This document shows, one piece after another, positions 46,237-58,639 of a stretch of DNA of 64,000 nucleotides. The translations under genes and the position numbers were made by a program. The stretch lies in contig OZ025869.1 in assembly GCA_964019415.1 (NCBI GenBank), forward strand, positions 545,501 through 609,500, given 5' to 3'. Positions within the stretch are counted from its first letter, which is position 1; each line of letters begins with the position of its first letter. The notes beneath the pieces were generated by a model. The model ran no database searches. It was not told the origin of the DNA and saw only the letters and a list, made by a program, of their open reading frames with translations. This stretch comes from Ianthella basta. Taxonomy: Eukaryota; Porifera; Demospongiae; Verongiida; Ianthellidae.

Positions 46237-46529
46237 TAATCACATACTGTACATATTGCTGACTCAGCACCTTGCACACCACACTCACTTGCAATGGACT
46301 TTTCTGTGCAAACCAAACAATGCTTTGTTTTCTTAGTTGCTAAGCTACCATACAATACATCCAAGAAAAGTGTTAAACTTCCTTTATTCTTCGATCACAC
46401 AGTTGTGTATGAGCTAAGGTGCACCCCAAAGAGGAAGGCATAACTTCCCTATATAGTTCAGACACACACTGAAACTATCCTCCATGTGATGCATGAACCA
46501 TGCAATGCTTAGTAACTTGTGTATGATGG

Positions 46530-47290
46530 TCTACTCCAGTGTATGCAGTGCACAGATGCACAATTGTAGTATAGTAGTATAATATATGGGCATGCATATG
46601 TCAACACATGAATATACCCTCACCACATTGTCCAGGACAACATGGCACATGAACTGAGCAAACAGTAACCAATGAATGAGCGTATACACATGCACACATG
46701 TATGTATGTATGCAACAGCACACACACAAGTATACCACATGAACTGGCACTAATACATGCACTGTTGTGGGTGTATATACCTACAATAATACACATATCT
46801 GCACGTACTACAAGTACAGTATAAACATGCATACACATGCTGTACATGCTGTACTGAAATAAGCAAACAGTATTATATTCAAACAGGCATGTGTATGTAT
46901 GTATGTACATACATGCATGTGCATGGCAATGTACTCAAGTACACACATCGACACATGCACAAATACACAGTCATATATTAGCTAGGTTATATCAGTTTGA
47001 GGTGATGGGTGCCACCAAATATTGATCCATGTACTTTGGCAAAGGGGAGGTTGACTAAAGGTAGCTTTCTTCAGGGACATGTATTAATTATGTGTCATCA
47101 CGTTGATGGTTGAGAGTAACTGTACATGTGTGGTCATGTCCCAGACTATACACCTGTACCACAGGTGGTGGGCATGTTGCTGTGGTGTGACATTCCTCCA
47201 GTGGAGGCGAGTTGCTGCAGTTGGTTGCATGTGCCATGAACATGAATCTGGCAGTACAGTACAAACTGACCAATCAGATGAGCCATGGCT
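46530..47290. repeat. Segment duplicated at 59.76-60.24 kb
   Basis: 46680-46930 matches 59765-60010 and 47080-47290 matches 60030-60240. The latter part also resembles 6090-6260. A minus-strand frame (47273-47088) with HATNCSNSPP and CPPPVVQVYSLG is damaged in the other copies. Confidence 0.55.
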
Positions 47291-47299
47291 GATGACACA

Positions 47300-47750
47300 T
47301 TTAACATCTTATGCATCTATATAGCTGGTCTTTATAGTTATGTTACTGGGGGGGAGGAAGGAGGCAGTTGTAACATTGAGTTCTAATTACATACATATGT
47401 ACATCCAGCATGAAGTCATCCACACATTTGTGAACACAACAGCAGTAGATACTGTACCCAGTGCAGATCTGTGTTGTGTCTTATTTGTGGGATAAAGTGT
47501 GTGATGTTGTTGTCTTCCTCATTAGCTACTTGCACTGAGCAAGTAGCTAGCTGTATGGCTCCATGATCAGACTATATCAGTGATTATTCCTAGAATTGAA
47601 TCTGCATGCCTACAGGTATTATAATTGAAGCATGCCAAACGACAAATGCATAATGTATAAGTTGCATTTTGGACTGTACATGTGTGCACATGAATGAATG
47701 AGGTCACGAATGCAGTGTGGCACGCCATGCCGTGGTTACTGGTTGTGGCG
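47300..47750. other. No gene recognised
   Basis: Spacer with short frames only; the end joins the upstream region of the next dynein fragment. Confidence 0.4.
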
Positions 47751-47759
47751 TTCTGTTTT

Positions 47760-48310
<551 letters not shown>

Positions 48311-48329
48311 ACCAGACAGCAGCTACATA

Positions 48330-49010
48330 TGTGTATACATGACTATGTACATTATACAAAGTTGGCACTGAACATGACTTTAATTGATGCATGGCATGAC
48401 TTTGATTCTAGCAAATTTCCTGGTATGTGAATAGCTTATTCTTAACTAGCCATGCACACACATGCATGGGACATTCAGCATTACCCCCACTTTATGCACA
48501 GGGAATGTTTAGCTAAAACATATATAAATCATTGGTAGTTATGTGTACATATAGTTATATACTATGTATATGTATGGTTTCAGGATCCATCATGCAGTCA
48601 GCGTGTACATGTGCAGCCATGCAATTATACATTCATTACATCGTATTGTGCACGCCTGAATCGTGATCAGTGTATAGGTCATGATCACACAGAACAGTTT
48701 AGCTGTAATTACAGTAATGTATTTCATATAATGCAGCCACCCTATAGCCCCCTGCATTGAGCTTGTATGCGTGGGATTGCATGGAGCTAGTCGGACCCAC
48801 TAGATTGCATGATTATTATGCGCGCCCCAAATTACGTCATGGCTCGAGCCTATAGGATCGATGCGTGTTGCATATAATAGGATTGTCCTGCTCGCATACA
48901 ACTGTATGGCAGTGTGGGCCGTACGTGGCGACGTGGACGTTGTCATATGGTTTCGGAGCCGCGCCCTTTTCAGCACAAACATGTCTGCGGAGTGGGTCAG
49001 GCTGTAGGCA
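48330..49010. repeat. Upstream region duplicated at 61.1-61.9 kb
   Basis: Near-collinear with 61130-61897 apart from an 118-bp element present only in the other copy. The last 50 bp (CATATGGTTTCGG to ATGTCTGCGG) correspond to the X-box region of other copies, but the X-box itself has decayed to GTTGTCATATGG. Confidence 0.7.
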
Positions 49011-49610
49011 ATGACCTCCCGTCCTAGAACTCGTAGCGGAGTGAGTCACCGCGAGCTGCTCAAGTCGCGGGGGAGAGGGAAGGCCCTTGGAGCTAGCCCG
49101 AGGGGGTTCTACTCTGAAATCGTCAACCCTGGAGCGAAGGACAGAGTGACGGTGCGTAGTTGTGCAGTAGTGCTCAGTACGGCGACGGCTTTGTGTCTTT
49201 ACCAGCTGTCTTGTGCAGAGTTAGTTGAGGTGTACTGATCTAGGTCTGTAGCCATGCATAAGGTTGTGCTATTCATGATAAGGTTATGCGTTCTATTTCT
49301 GTATCTCTGTTAAATGTTGCCTTATTCGCTAGGAGACGTCGGATTGGACCTCGCGTTCTGCAAAACACAGTCACCAAGACCAGACAGACGCTCCACTGTC
49401 CTCCTGGTACGTGTGTATGCCTCGTGTACACCTTGTTCAGTCAGTTTCTGTTACCTTGTTCTGCCACTACCCTAACCCTTCACTTCCTGCCTCTCCTCCT
49501 CCTTCTATGAGTAGTGCCCCAGTTTCAAATTCCACATCTTTGCGGACACCTTGCATTGAAGGCACAGAGCCATGGTCCCACCACTCAACTCACCTCATGG
49601 CTATCTGCTG
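49011..49610 (+). pseudogene. DNAH1-like fragment with best-preserved exons 1 and 2
   Basis: Exon 1 (49011-49151, 47 codons) reads MTSRPRTRSG, then GASPRGFYSEIVNPGAKDRV. The GFYSEI-NPG words match the first conserved block of DNAH1 (GFYSDI-SPG in human). Exon 2 (49333-49406, 74 nt) reads RRRIGPRVLQNTVTK, matching GPRMSQN. Exon 3 (49515-49610) has lost frame. Exon 1 ends on a codon boundary whereas exon 2 needs two bases from the previous exon, so either the donor differs from the GTGCGT chosen or the copy was already broken. A GT tract follows exon 3. Confidence 0.65.
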
Positions 49611-49635
49611 TATGTTGTGTGTGTGTGGGTGCGCG

Positions 49636-49798
<163 letters not shown>

Positions 49799-49859
49799 AT
49801 TGCATGTTCTTAGCTGCCTGTACATTTAAACTGTTTGAAGACATTGTCCATGTAACATC

Positions 49860-50830
49860 ATGGAGGTTGTCACATCTGTTTACACAGTGACATGTACAGT
49901 GTGTTGTTTGTAGTTGTCACATACATGTGTACATGATGTGTGTGTGTGTGTGTACCTGTACACTTCAGATAGCCACCCAAATGGTTCTTATAGTTATGCT
50001 CCTTTCACACGTGCTGAAATTGACTGAACCCAAGTTGATGATTTCACGTACGTAGTCCACTTAACCCAGTTTGAATTGGGCTAGCAAGTTGGTTAGTCCT
50101 TACTTATGATATAGGTTTGAACTGAGCGAACTCTCCATTGTTGAGTGGGTACAGCAGCATGAGGATGTGTCTGGACTATAGCTACTCCTGTGCCTCGCCT
50201 GACAGTCCTTTACTGCAGGCATGTGATGGCCAGATTAATCAGTACATTGAGAAATAACCATCTCCACGCTCATACCGTTCTTCAGCAACACCTACACTCT
50301 CCTACTAATGTCACTTATGAGATGTCATCACCTCTGTGCTGTGTGCCTTAATTCTACACAGCCACAAGAACAAGAGAACGTGAGCCCACAATGCATGTGG
50401 ATGCCATCTATGATCACTTTGTAATATTACTATGCTAATGAACAATGGTTTATGCCATGTAAAATGATACCGAATGCCTTAGATTCACATCCTCAACTCA
50501 TGAATGTTTGCAACACTTCACTTCACTCTCATGTCTCTGCTACTGCAAATATCAAGAATGCCCACTTCCCTGCTATGAAACAGTGTGCACCAGCAAGGGA
50601 CTACTAATAATGGATAGTACCGTATGAGCTTTAATTTTTGTGGGTTTAATGTTTGCAGATTTTGCAGATCAACCGTGCGTGAAAATTTCAGCCATGAATA
50701 TTTAAACATCTCAGTATACAGAAACCTACCAAAAGGTGACGTAGTGGTTACTAAAACGGTGACGAGTAACACTGTAATGGATCTTCTTTGCAATTGACCT
50801 GGGACACTTTGTTCTTAATGGTCATGAAGA
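49860..50830. repeat. Segment duplicated at 63.1-64.0 kb
   Basis: From about 49970 this is collinear with 63145-64000. The 62.65-63.13 kb part containing dynein exons 4 and 5 is missing here, so those exons were deleted from this copy. The right part (50620-50800) resembles the end of a dispersed element (TACCGTATGAGCTTTA). No gene recognised. Confidence 0.6.
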
Positions 50831-51105
50831 ATGCCTATTCTCAGTCTCTGAACAGATATGGGTAAAGCACCGCACATGCAAGGCTGAGCAAAAGGTGGTG
50901 GGAGCTTCGCAGGAATGAGAGAAAAACCTCTTGACACAAGCCAACAATTTCATCATATATATGAGAAGAGAATGATAGCCAGGAGCACCACTGCAAAAGG
51001 CACAATTATGCACATCTGCGAATATTTCACGCACGAATCTTTCAACACCTCTTTCTCTAGCATCTGCAAACTTGAAAATGCGTGGTTCAGTGAAATCCTT
51101 GGTGT
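50831..51105. other. No feature recognised
   Basis: Overlapping short frames on both strands; no family. Confidence 0.4.
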
Positions 51106-51109
51106 TGAG

Positions 51110-51960
51110 TCACCAGCATCCCACTGTACTCCACTGCCCATGTACCAGGGCAGGTGTATCATCCTACGATCGTGATCAGCTTGGAATGAGGAATACGACA
51201 CATGCAACACAAGGAGCATAGTGTTCAACCACAATGCTCTTTGTGGTCCATTGTTCTTGTTCACTTCTAGATTTGGTGCTCAATGTTATCTCTCCACTTG
51301 CTCTATCTATGAATCTATGAAAATATTTGGTTCCCCCATTATTGTGCATAAGCGAGACTGCATGCAGTAAGGCCTTCATAACTGTTCTCAGTTCCGTAAT
51401 ATTGGAGCAAGGTATCCTCGCCCAACAATATATATATATATATAAGTCATTCCTCCTGCATGAGGCATGTACCTGGTGCATCAGTGGGTCCAGGAGGGCC
51501 CTGTTCACCAGGTGGACTGGCAATGACATGTACACCTGGCCCATCAGCTCCAAGTGATGCAGTGTTTGGTAGTGTTTCATTATTACATGTGTATGCCATC
51601 ACTCTGCCTGCAGCAACTTTGTCATAATGGCAGACATATCACAATGAATATTGCAATGGATATTGCATATCGCAGTTAGATGCATTGTAATGGGTGACAA
51701 GGTACCTAGATTACCTCCTAGAGGGCCCACAAGTCCAGAGGAGCCATCGTGGCCATCCCTCCCTGGTTGTTCTGGCAACCCATCCCTACCAGGTAGTTCA
51801 AGAAGGGAGCAAGTGGAAGGAGGGCAAAAATAGAATGAAATGTATTGAGATCAGCTGTTCATTCTCCTGCTGTCAATGTAGTGAACAAGCTTTCCTATCA
51901 CCAATCATATTAGCAGTAGTGTGGCCCAGTGTGAGTGATTTTATACCCTGCATACACATC
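51110..51960 (-). pseudogene. C4-like collagen pseudogene G
   Basis: It resembles pseudogene D throughout: a TATA-like box near 51940 on the minus strand, a decayed leader, exon 1 Gly-X-Y remnants (51840-51715) with a GGAG-GTAATC donor, exon 2 start at about 51560 (Gly-X-Y remnants), then a frame-shifted middle with a TATATATA insertion near 51430. The end of exon 2 (DKTPE to CVVCTK) is absent: the copy stops around 51110. Not translatable. Confidence 0.6.
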
Positions 51961-52039
51961 TATTGTGTATGTGTTGTTCAATTTTCGCACATTGCTTTTA
52001 AATCATCACTTGCACATCACATTCCAAGGTATACTCCCT

Positions 52040-52255
52040 CCTTAATGTCTCATTCCTGACTTCCTGCCTGAGACCTCAGTTACAGTAGTGACACAACTGA
52101 CCCTCCCTGCACTCCACCCATCACCCCTCACTGCATGCTCCCCACCATACATGTACACATGTAAAGCACCAACTGTACTACTATGTGTACTACTAGTTGC
52201 CTTGTATGTACAAGGGCAGGAGTTACTTAATAGACAGTTGAGTTGATGCATGCAC
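52040..52255 (+). repeat. Relic of the E/F-type upstream region
   Basis: Matches 18500-18620 and 35010-35170, placed head-to-head with pseudogene G exactly as E is with D. It is cut off before its TATA box, where tyrosine phosphatase-like sequence begins. Confidence 0.6.
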
Positions 52256-52269
52256 TGTTGGAAACTTGG

Positions 52270-52980
52270 AGTATGAACACACTACTAGTTGGTGTGAATT
52301 GATGACTACAGGGAGCACACTGGATTCCAGTGCACTGCCACACCATGTTACATGGTGTGACTGCCTCTCCCAAACTAAATACCATGTCATAGAAACTGTA
52401 TAAGAATTGTGTACATGCAATGTGGACCTGTTGTTTTGAGTGAGGAAACATGCATATGTATTCAGCAACTTGAATGAGAAACATGTGCTCACCTCCACTG
52501 GTAAACAAAACTGTTGACTCTCACGTAATATGTTTCCTAACAACAAACTGAGTTACTTCTTCAACTGCCTCAACAATATAGGAAATACTCAAATGTGCAT
52601 TCAGTTCACAGTTCAGGAAACACAGCATAAACTATAGCTGTATACAGCAACCTATGCTATTTCAGTTTTGACCAGGAAACCACCTATGCACAACTGTACT
52701 TGTGTATTACCAGTTTGTAACATAGCTACAGTACCTGGTATCCACTGCATTCACGTGAACAACAATGAGAGACTGTATGGAATGCAGGAAAAGTTTTGCT
52801 GTGTGTACGTACACTAGCTGCAACTTTCCATTCTCTTAAACCTTTGTTAGCATGACAATCACAGTGAGTTTGTGGTCCCAAATCATTTGCGAAATGTCTG
52901 AAGTGGTGTCGGGAGTGGGACCTTGGAGTAAAAGTGTTGACGCACTTTGTAAACCTTGCTGTGAACATCACTTGTTGCAA
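52270..52980 (-). pseudogene. Receptor-type protein tyrosine phosphatase fragment, copy 1
   Basis: On the minus strand, about 52945-52842 reads LLQGPTPDTTSD, then QMIWDHKLTVIVMLTK, followed by a GTTTAAG donor. This is the QGP and D-F-W-x-M-I-W block of the PTP catalytic domain (here the FW is IS). A later piece, 52508-52370, reads QVAEYICMF, then QVHIACTQFLYSFYD, like the last helix of a PTP domain (QR...MVQTxxQYxFIYD). The P-loop exon with HCSxGxGRTG was not found between them, so the fragment lacks the catalytic centre. A partial second copy lies at 57407-57905. Confidence 0.6.
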
Positions 52981-53002
52981 GAACTCACGGATCTAGTTTA
53001 AA

Positions 53003-53235
53003 ATGTGTGTATGCATGCATGCATGTGTGCGTGCGTGCATGAGTGCATGCTTGTATGTGTGCATGAGTGCATGCTTGGTGTGTGTGCATGAGTGCATGCT
53101 TGTATGTGTGCATGAGTGCATGCTTGTGTGTGTGCATGAGTGCATGCTTGTGTGCATGCATGAGTGCATGTGTGTGCATGTGCGTGCATGAGTGCATGCT
53201 TGCATGCATGCATGCATTCGTGCATGCGTGTGTGT
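53003..53235. repeat. GCATGAGTGCATGCTTGT minisatellite
   Basis: Units of about 24 bp (TGTATGTGTGCATGAGTGCATGCT) repeated about six times, then degenerating. Frames across it are artefacts. Confidence 0.9.
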
Positions 53236-53239
53236 ATGT

Positions 53240-53640
53240 ACCTGGTGTTTTAGGACTGTTACTAGACCTTTCTTTAGCATTAGCTCGAAGCCATGCCCAC
53301 AGCATATAATGTGTTAGCCATATATGGAGTCACAGGGTTAAGGTACAGCTACGGTTAAGCTTGTACTGATGAGGACTGAAGTCCATTAACGATCTGCACA
53401 TGACCACTACACAATTCCCTGTAACACAAATGGCTTTAGCGTCAAATTTCCCATGTAATCGATGTACACTCTATTTCTTCAGGTCCCACCCTCCATTGCT
53501 ACTTGTGTTAACTATCCCTTGTGATATGTGAACAGTGCACAAGTAAGGATTAGCCTTGTACCCAGGCACTTTTCATTAATTGCATGAGAAAGGAAAAGGG
53601 CCTGGTATACCACTGTTTTGCTGATGTCATGCTTCCATAA
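53240..53640 (-). pseudogene. Coding-like fragment of unknown family, second copy
   Basis: Paralogue of 23455-23860, in the same orientation and likewise beside a GT-rich tract. The frame is more broken than in the first copy. Confidence 0.35.
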
Positions 53641-54559
53641 GATGACGGTTACAGCACAATTTAACATCTGTGAGGCTTTGTACTGCTGCATCCACTTGGT
53701 GGAGGTTCTCCTAAGGTCCTCCACTCTGTGCATAGTTGATATCAGCAACTGATCATGTGTGAAATGAGGTGGAGGCTGGCAAGCTTACAATTTGGTCTGT
53801 TCCAGCTATGCCCATTTCCCTCACAGCAGTTCCTTTTACGGACCTTCTGCATTCACTTCATATCTTTATATAGCTACAGGAAAAAGAATGCAGTGCACTT
53901 TCTTTTGGCCATCGCTACTGCAGCAGGGACTCCAGTCACCACGTGCCAGCTTCGGTTGATTCATACCTAAAGCATGAACCTCAGATGCTGAAGAGTGCCA
54001 ATGTGTATTCCAGAACCAGCTAAATTCAATTTGAACCCAGCCTCTATTTTAGACCAGGCCTGTATTGGTTGATTCATTTTCAGCTACTGCTGTAATTGGC
54101 CAAAGGCATAATGAATAAATCATAATGGATAAATCATGCAGTAAGCTTTGAGCTTGGAGCTCCTTACTGAGAGCATAAAGGAAGGAAATGCCTGCTTTCT
54201 TTATGCAAGAGGCTCCCAAAGCCTGTACTGAAATATTTAATGGCACCATGCAGCATGATGTTAAACACTAAATACAGAATGTAATAGTTAAAATTTAGTT
54301 ACACATCTCCTTTCTGTGGGAGCACTCTAAAAGTTGTTTCATACATGTTATGCAAACTTGGTTCACTAGGAGGTGTGTTTTAAGGTACCCTTTTGTAGCT
54401 ACATAGATAATCACATTTGGTCGTGTCCCAGACTTATACATACCATTATAGCAAAATCCATAACATTGTAGCATAGTACACACAAGCAATGTAGTGAGAT
54501 AGTAGTGATGGAAATGGTTCATCGACCCCTCTGTGTTTGTTTGTATGTTGTATACACAC
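53640..54559. repeat. Segment shared with 15.4-15.65 kb, with a 420-bp insertion
   Basis: 53872-54015 and 54440-54559 are continuous at 15385-15655. The piece 54016-54440 is therefore an insertion here or a deletion there; it has no clear terminal repeats. 53640-53870 shows nothing recognisable. Confidence 0.55.
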
Positions 54560-55212
54560 TAGTCTCGCGTAGCTCAGACCCTTTCCTCCATTTCTACTGT
54601 TGCATAATAGGGATGAAAGGGTCTGGGAGTTTTCCTAAGCATAAGCTGTTTCACCCATGCACTGCCACTGTTCACTTAACACCTTTGTTGGATTATAATT
54701 CAGAGGTGTTGATTAGGTGTTACACGATGCGTGTGCACGTCTATACAGCAACAAAGACTGAGATGGCAAACTGCTACTTCTGTAAACAACTGCAAACGGT
54801 GACAGATGTATTTTCTGGTCTTCCCTGCACTCGCTCAATGACAAGGGCATCAATCTGTAAATAGTGATTTACTGTAGCCAGTAGGAAGCGATACGAAAAT
54901 ATCACGACCATTGATGATTTCTAAGATGGCTTGCATCTGCTCTGGCTTTAGATCTTGGAACCCTGCTTCGGCCATTGCCACACGCACTAACGCGGTATTA
55001 TGGTCTCGTTCCACTTCGTCTTTGCTCACTCCAACACTTGCTGCCATTTTCGATGACTCGCTTATGACAACTGTGGTACCACATCAAAGAGGTCTTATAT
55101 TCACACCTTGTCCATCTTTCCACAGACTTTGAACAGTTACTGAACTTACAGGCCTATCCACCTAGTTATTGCACAATAACAAAAAGGAATAGGTCTAGGC
55201 TACATGAGACTA
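54560..55212. mobile_element. Inverted-repeat DNA element carrying a RecQ-like exon, copy 2
   Basis: Same left end as at 15656 (TAGTCTCGCGTAGC); the right end is GGCTACATGAGACTA. The flanks (TATACACAC left, TATATATGC right) resemble those of copy 1, in line with duplication of an older insertion. Confidence 0.65.
54850..55047 (-). pseudogene. RecQ-like helicase first-exon fragment, copy 2
   Basis: 65 residues from MAASVGVSKDEVERD, through FQDLKPEQMQAILE and LPTGYSKS, then a stop soon after. The N-terminal Q-motif and Walker A variant are intact, and the start and helicase frame are continuous here, unlike in copy 1. No helicase domain follows. It may be a captured exon that still has an open frame. 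Confidence 0.6.
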
Positions 55213-55339
55213 TATATATGCATGTTCATTTGTGTATGGTTTTGTATGCATAAGTCGCCTTCACATGTGTGTTTGTATTGTTCATCTTCGTATGTATACC
55301 TGCCTCTACAACTGTGAACTACTGCATTCATCTCACACA

Positions 55340-55699
55340 CAAACACTGAGAATCCATGCATTGTAATGCCATCATTCCACATAGTGGCTAATGATGTCAT
55401 ATGCTGTCAATTGGCCAACATTCCATTCAGAGAATGGCTGACATCCCATGCACTCATGTGTACTGACCAATCAAATACAACAGAATTGTACACAACTACT
55501 GCCATGGTTATACAGTACTGACGTTGTACAATGCCATGTATGTACCTACTGTAAGTACTCTAGTTGTACTACAAGTCCACAGCTCCTATTGAGCTCAATG
55601 GTAATACCTACAGGCCTATACATGTACAATACAGGAAACTCTGTTCAGTAGCACACAAACTAAAACTAGAGAGTTCCACTGCTTCTATGGTCCTCCACT
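55340..55699 (-). repeat. 3' flank of collagen copy C
   Basis: Almost identical to the flanks of A, B and D. Confidence 0.65.
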
Positions 55700-56608
55700 C
55701 TACTTGGTGCACACAACACAGGACAGCTCCTTTGTCTGGTCATAGTTGGGGCATGGAAGGCCAGCGCTACCGCAGTCAGCCTCAACGTGGTACAGATAAG
55801 CACCAGCCGTGTTAGCTGCCTTTCCTATTACTGTTTCAGGAGTCTTGTCCAGGCAGATGTGCATTGATCTGCGATGGCCATGCTTTCCAGACATCAACCA
55901 CCCGCTGTACTCCACTGTCCATGTATCAGGGCAGGTGTATCTTCCTGGGATCATGATCTGCTTGGAACGAGAGGACACTTCACACACAGCACAAGGGGCA
56001 TTGTGTTCTAACAAATGAGTCAGTGCTTGTCCACTTCTGGTTTCATATTCCACACCATACAAAACACTATCACCTAAGTTTCTAGTGGTAGCTTCAGGGT
56101 GGTACTCAGCATCATCTCCACTTGCTGTACAGATGTAGTTGGCTCCCCCACCCTGGGTTGAAAAGTAAGTGCCTGCCATGAGGCCTTCATAAACAAGCTC
56201 TGTTCCAGTAACATTTGGGCAGACTGTCCTCCCCCAGCGAATGTAAGTCGTTCCTCCTGTGGCCGGTCCAGGAGGGCCCTGTTCACCAGGTGGACCAGAA
56301 ACACCATTTAGCCCATCAGCTCCAGGTGCTGCAATGGTTGGTAGTATTCATTACTGCCTTCAACAAGCAGCAGCTTTGTCTAAATGGCATCACAATGGTA
56401 GTACGGAAATTTCCAGCTTACCTCCTGGAGGGCCCACAGGTCCAGACAAGCCATCACGACCATCCCTCCCTGGTTGCCCTGGTAACCCATCTCTTCCAGG
56501 CAGTCCAGGGAGGGAGCAGGTAGAGCTGCTTTCTGCTTCCACTCCAAAGTGGAGGAGGAGAAGGATGGTGCCAAACAGGGCAAGGTTCATCACATTGAAA
56601 CTGTTCAT
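55700..56608 (-). CDS. Short-chain collagen C4-like protein, copy C
   Basis: Exons 56608-56422 and 56328-55700, with a 93-bp intron, give 271 residues. Signal peptide (LALFGTILLLLHFGVEA), about 16 Gly-X-Y triplets with the same phase 1 intron and in-register joint (GPPG-APGAD), and a complete C4 domain (TYIRWG, GGGANYICTA, NAPCAVC, IPGRYTCPDTW, VEYSGWLM, HICLDKTPE, VEADC, LPCPNY, CVVCTK). The middle is closest to copy A (YHPEATTRNLGDSVLY). The end differs from all others (ETVIGKAANTAGAYLY). The coding sequence looks whole, but a 612-bp foldback element separates it from its TATA box, so the leader would be about 650 bp long and able to form a very strong hairpin. Expression may be reduced or lost. 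Confidence 0.85.
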
Positions 56609-56632
56609 TCTCATTCCTTCAATATACGTTAC

Positions 56633-57244
56633 CAAGAGTAGATAAGAGATGAGAGTGTGCAACCGCGTATACGCACCCGTAACAGCATTTTTCTAAAATG
56701 ACGCAGCAACGCATCACACGTGGGCATGGTAACGCTACTTAATATTCTGATGTAATGGATGAATACTATTAACTCGATCTGCCAGTCTGTATGTACCCAG
56801 CATCGATTGTGAGCCCTTCGGTTTGTTAGTCGGGAGTTGCAACAATGTACAGGACACCTCTGCAGCACCTGTGAGGAAGGACCAGGACAGCAAGCGTGGA
56901 TTTGGGTCACAGCGCTGCCATCCACGGCTCTGCAATGCTGTCCTCCGAGTTTCACGGTGACTACGCATTAAATTCTGGGTTCGATCTATTCAGTGAAGAG
57001 CCCGGCGTCAACCAGCTGGTCCTGGACATCGTTGAAATTCCCGACTAACAAACCGAAGAGCTGCGCAATCGATGCCGAGTACGTACAGACAGGAGAATCG
57101 ATTTAATAGTATTCATCCATTACATCAGAATATTAAGTAGCGTTACCATGCTCACGTATGACGTGTTGCTACGTCATTTTAGAAAAATGCTGTTATACAC
57201 GCAGGGATACGCGGTTGCATACTCTCATCTCTTATCTACTCTTG
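56633..57244. mobile_element. 612-bp foldback element in the leader of copy C
   Basis: The arms begin CAAGAGTAGATAAGAGATG and are inverted copies over about 205 bp, up to TTTGTTAGTCGGGA at 56822-56835 and its complement near 57039. ACGTTAC is duplicated at 56626-56632 and 57245-57251 (7 bp). Removing the element and one duplicate restores an alignment with the leader of copy B base for base. The centre (about 200 bp) has no coding signal. Superfamily unknown. Confidence 0.88.
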
Positions 57245-57303
57245 ACGTTACTTAAGTTTGTTTCTCACCAATCTGGCTGCTGGAGTGTTGCAAGCAGTAC
57301 ATC

Positions 57304-57311
57304 ATTTTATA
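57304..57311 (-). promoter_or_regulatory. TATA box of collagen copy C, displaced
   Basis: TATAAAAT on the minus strand, in the same promoter context as copy B, but now about 700 bp from the start codon because of the insertion. Confidence 0.65.
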
Positions 57312-57406
57312 CCTTCTCTACCTCTGACCTCACACACACATCACACGTGCATCACATTCTCACAGACTCCTCCCCTCCCAACACTGTTAGAAACTTGAAG
57401 TGATGA

Positions 57407-57920
57407 TCACAGTATTAATTGGTGTGAATTGATAACTGCAGGGAGCACACCAGATTCCAGTGCGACTGCCATGCCTAAGCTTAGTACCATGTCATATAAA
57501 CTGTATAAGAATTGTGTACATGCAATGTGGACCTGTTGTTTTGAGTGTGGAAACATGTATTCAGCAACTTGAATGTGAAACGTGCTTATCTGCACTGATA
57601 AAAATAAAATATAACTGTTGACTCGATCTCACGTAACATGTTTCCTAAGCAACAAACTAAGTTATTTCTTCAAATGCTCTCAACTAGGAAGCACTTGAAT
57701 TACTTTCAGTTCACGGTTTAGAAAACACAGCCTAAACTGTGCCATTTCAGCTTCGACCAGGAAACCACCTATGCACAACTTTACTTGTGTATTACCGGTT
57801 TGTAGCATACATATACACAACATTCATGTGAACAACAATGTGGGACTGTATAGAATGCAAGAAAAGATTTGCTGTGTGTACGTGCACTAGCTGCAACTTT
57901 CCATTTTCATAAACAGAGGT
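57407..57920 (-). pseudogene. Receptor-type tyrosine phosphatase fragment, copy 2
   Basis: 57595-57460 reads QVAEYMF, then QVHIACTQFLYSLYD, matching 52508-52370. 57640-57905 matches the spacer and the downstream part of the first copy, but the QGP/IWDHK exon is absent. Confidence 0.55.
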
Positions 57921-57949
57921 TGTTACACCAGTTTACATAGTAACATGTG

Positions 57950-58567
57950 TCAACTTGAAGCCCAAGCAATGGTCCCACCATTAATTCATTGCATCAGTGC
58001 ATTGTGTGTGTGTTGTGCACCGGCCAATGAGTTATACATAGCTGTCTGTGCACGTGAACCCTTTGGAGACATTGTCCATGTACATGTACCATCATGGAGG
58101 TTGTCACATCTGTTTACACAGTGCCATGTACAGTGTGTTGTTTGTATATAGTTGTACATGTCACATACATGTGTACATGATGTGTGTGTGTGTGTGTACC
58201 TGTGTTGTGTGTAGGACTTTGCAGTACACAGCTGGGACCCCAAGGTGCAATTGGCCTTTGACACTCAAGTGGGAGTGACCCCACGGAGGATAGAGATTGA
58301 GAGGTGAGGGGAGGGGGAGTAGGTGTGCGTGCTGGTGTGTGTGCTTGATCTCAAGTAATGTTGTTCTTCAACATGTTCCTCACTGTCCCTTACTGCTCCT
58401 TCCCATCTCTCTTCAGATTCAAGAGGGACTATGCCCAACAGCACATCCCAGTCCTCCTCTCCTCCAGAGGAGTGGACCCCTCCTTCATCATACCCAAGGC
58501 GCACAGGGAGGGGAGGGGAGGGGCGGGGCAGGAGGAGGGGACAGAGTGGACCATTTCAGCAAGCAAG
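57950..58567 (+). pseudogene. DNAH1-like fragment with best-preserved exons 4 and 5
   Basis: A decayed exon 3 (57950-58000) is followed by exon 4 (58215-58303, 89 nt, FAVHSWDPKVQLAF to PRRIEIE, intact GTGAGG donor) and exon 5 (58417-58567, 151 nt: FKRDYAQQHIPVLLSSRGVD, then SFIIPKAHREG, with a GTAACC donor). The exons join in frame at Arg. Human DNAH1 has IEIERRKQQY and LLFSQGID at the equivalent place. No exon 6 was recognised, so the fragment ends here, as at 13.5 and 62 kb. Confidence 0.65.
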
Positions 58568-58639
58568 GTAACCCATCTCGTGAGCATTTCTGCAATTCTT
58601 AGTGGTCCACTTGGGGGGTGGAGGGTTGACATAATTACC

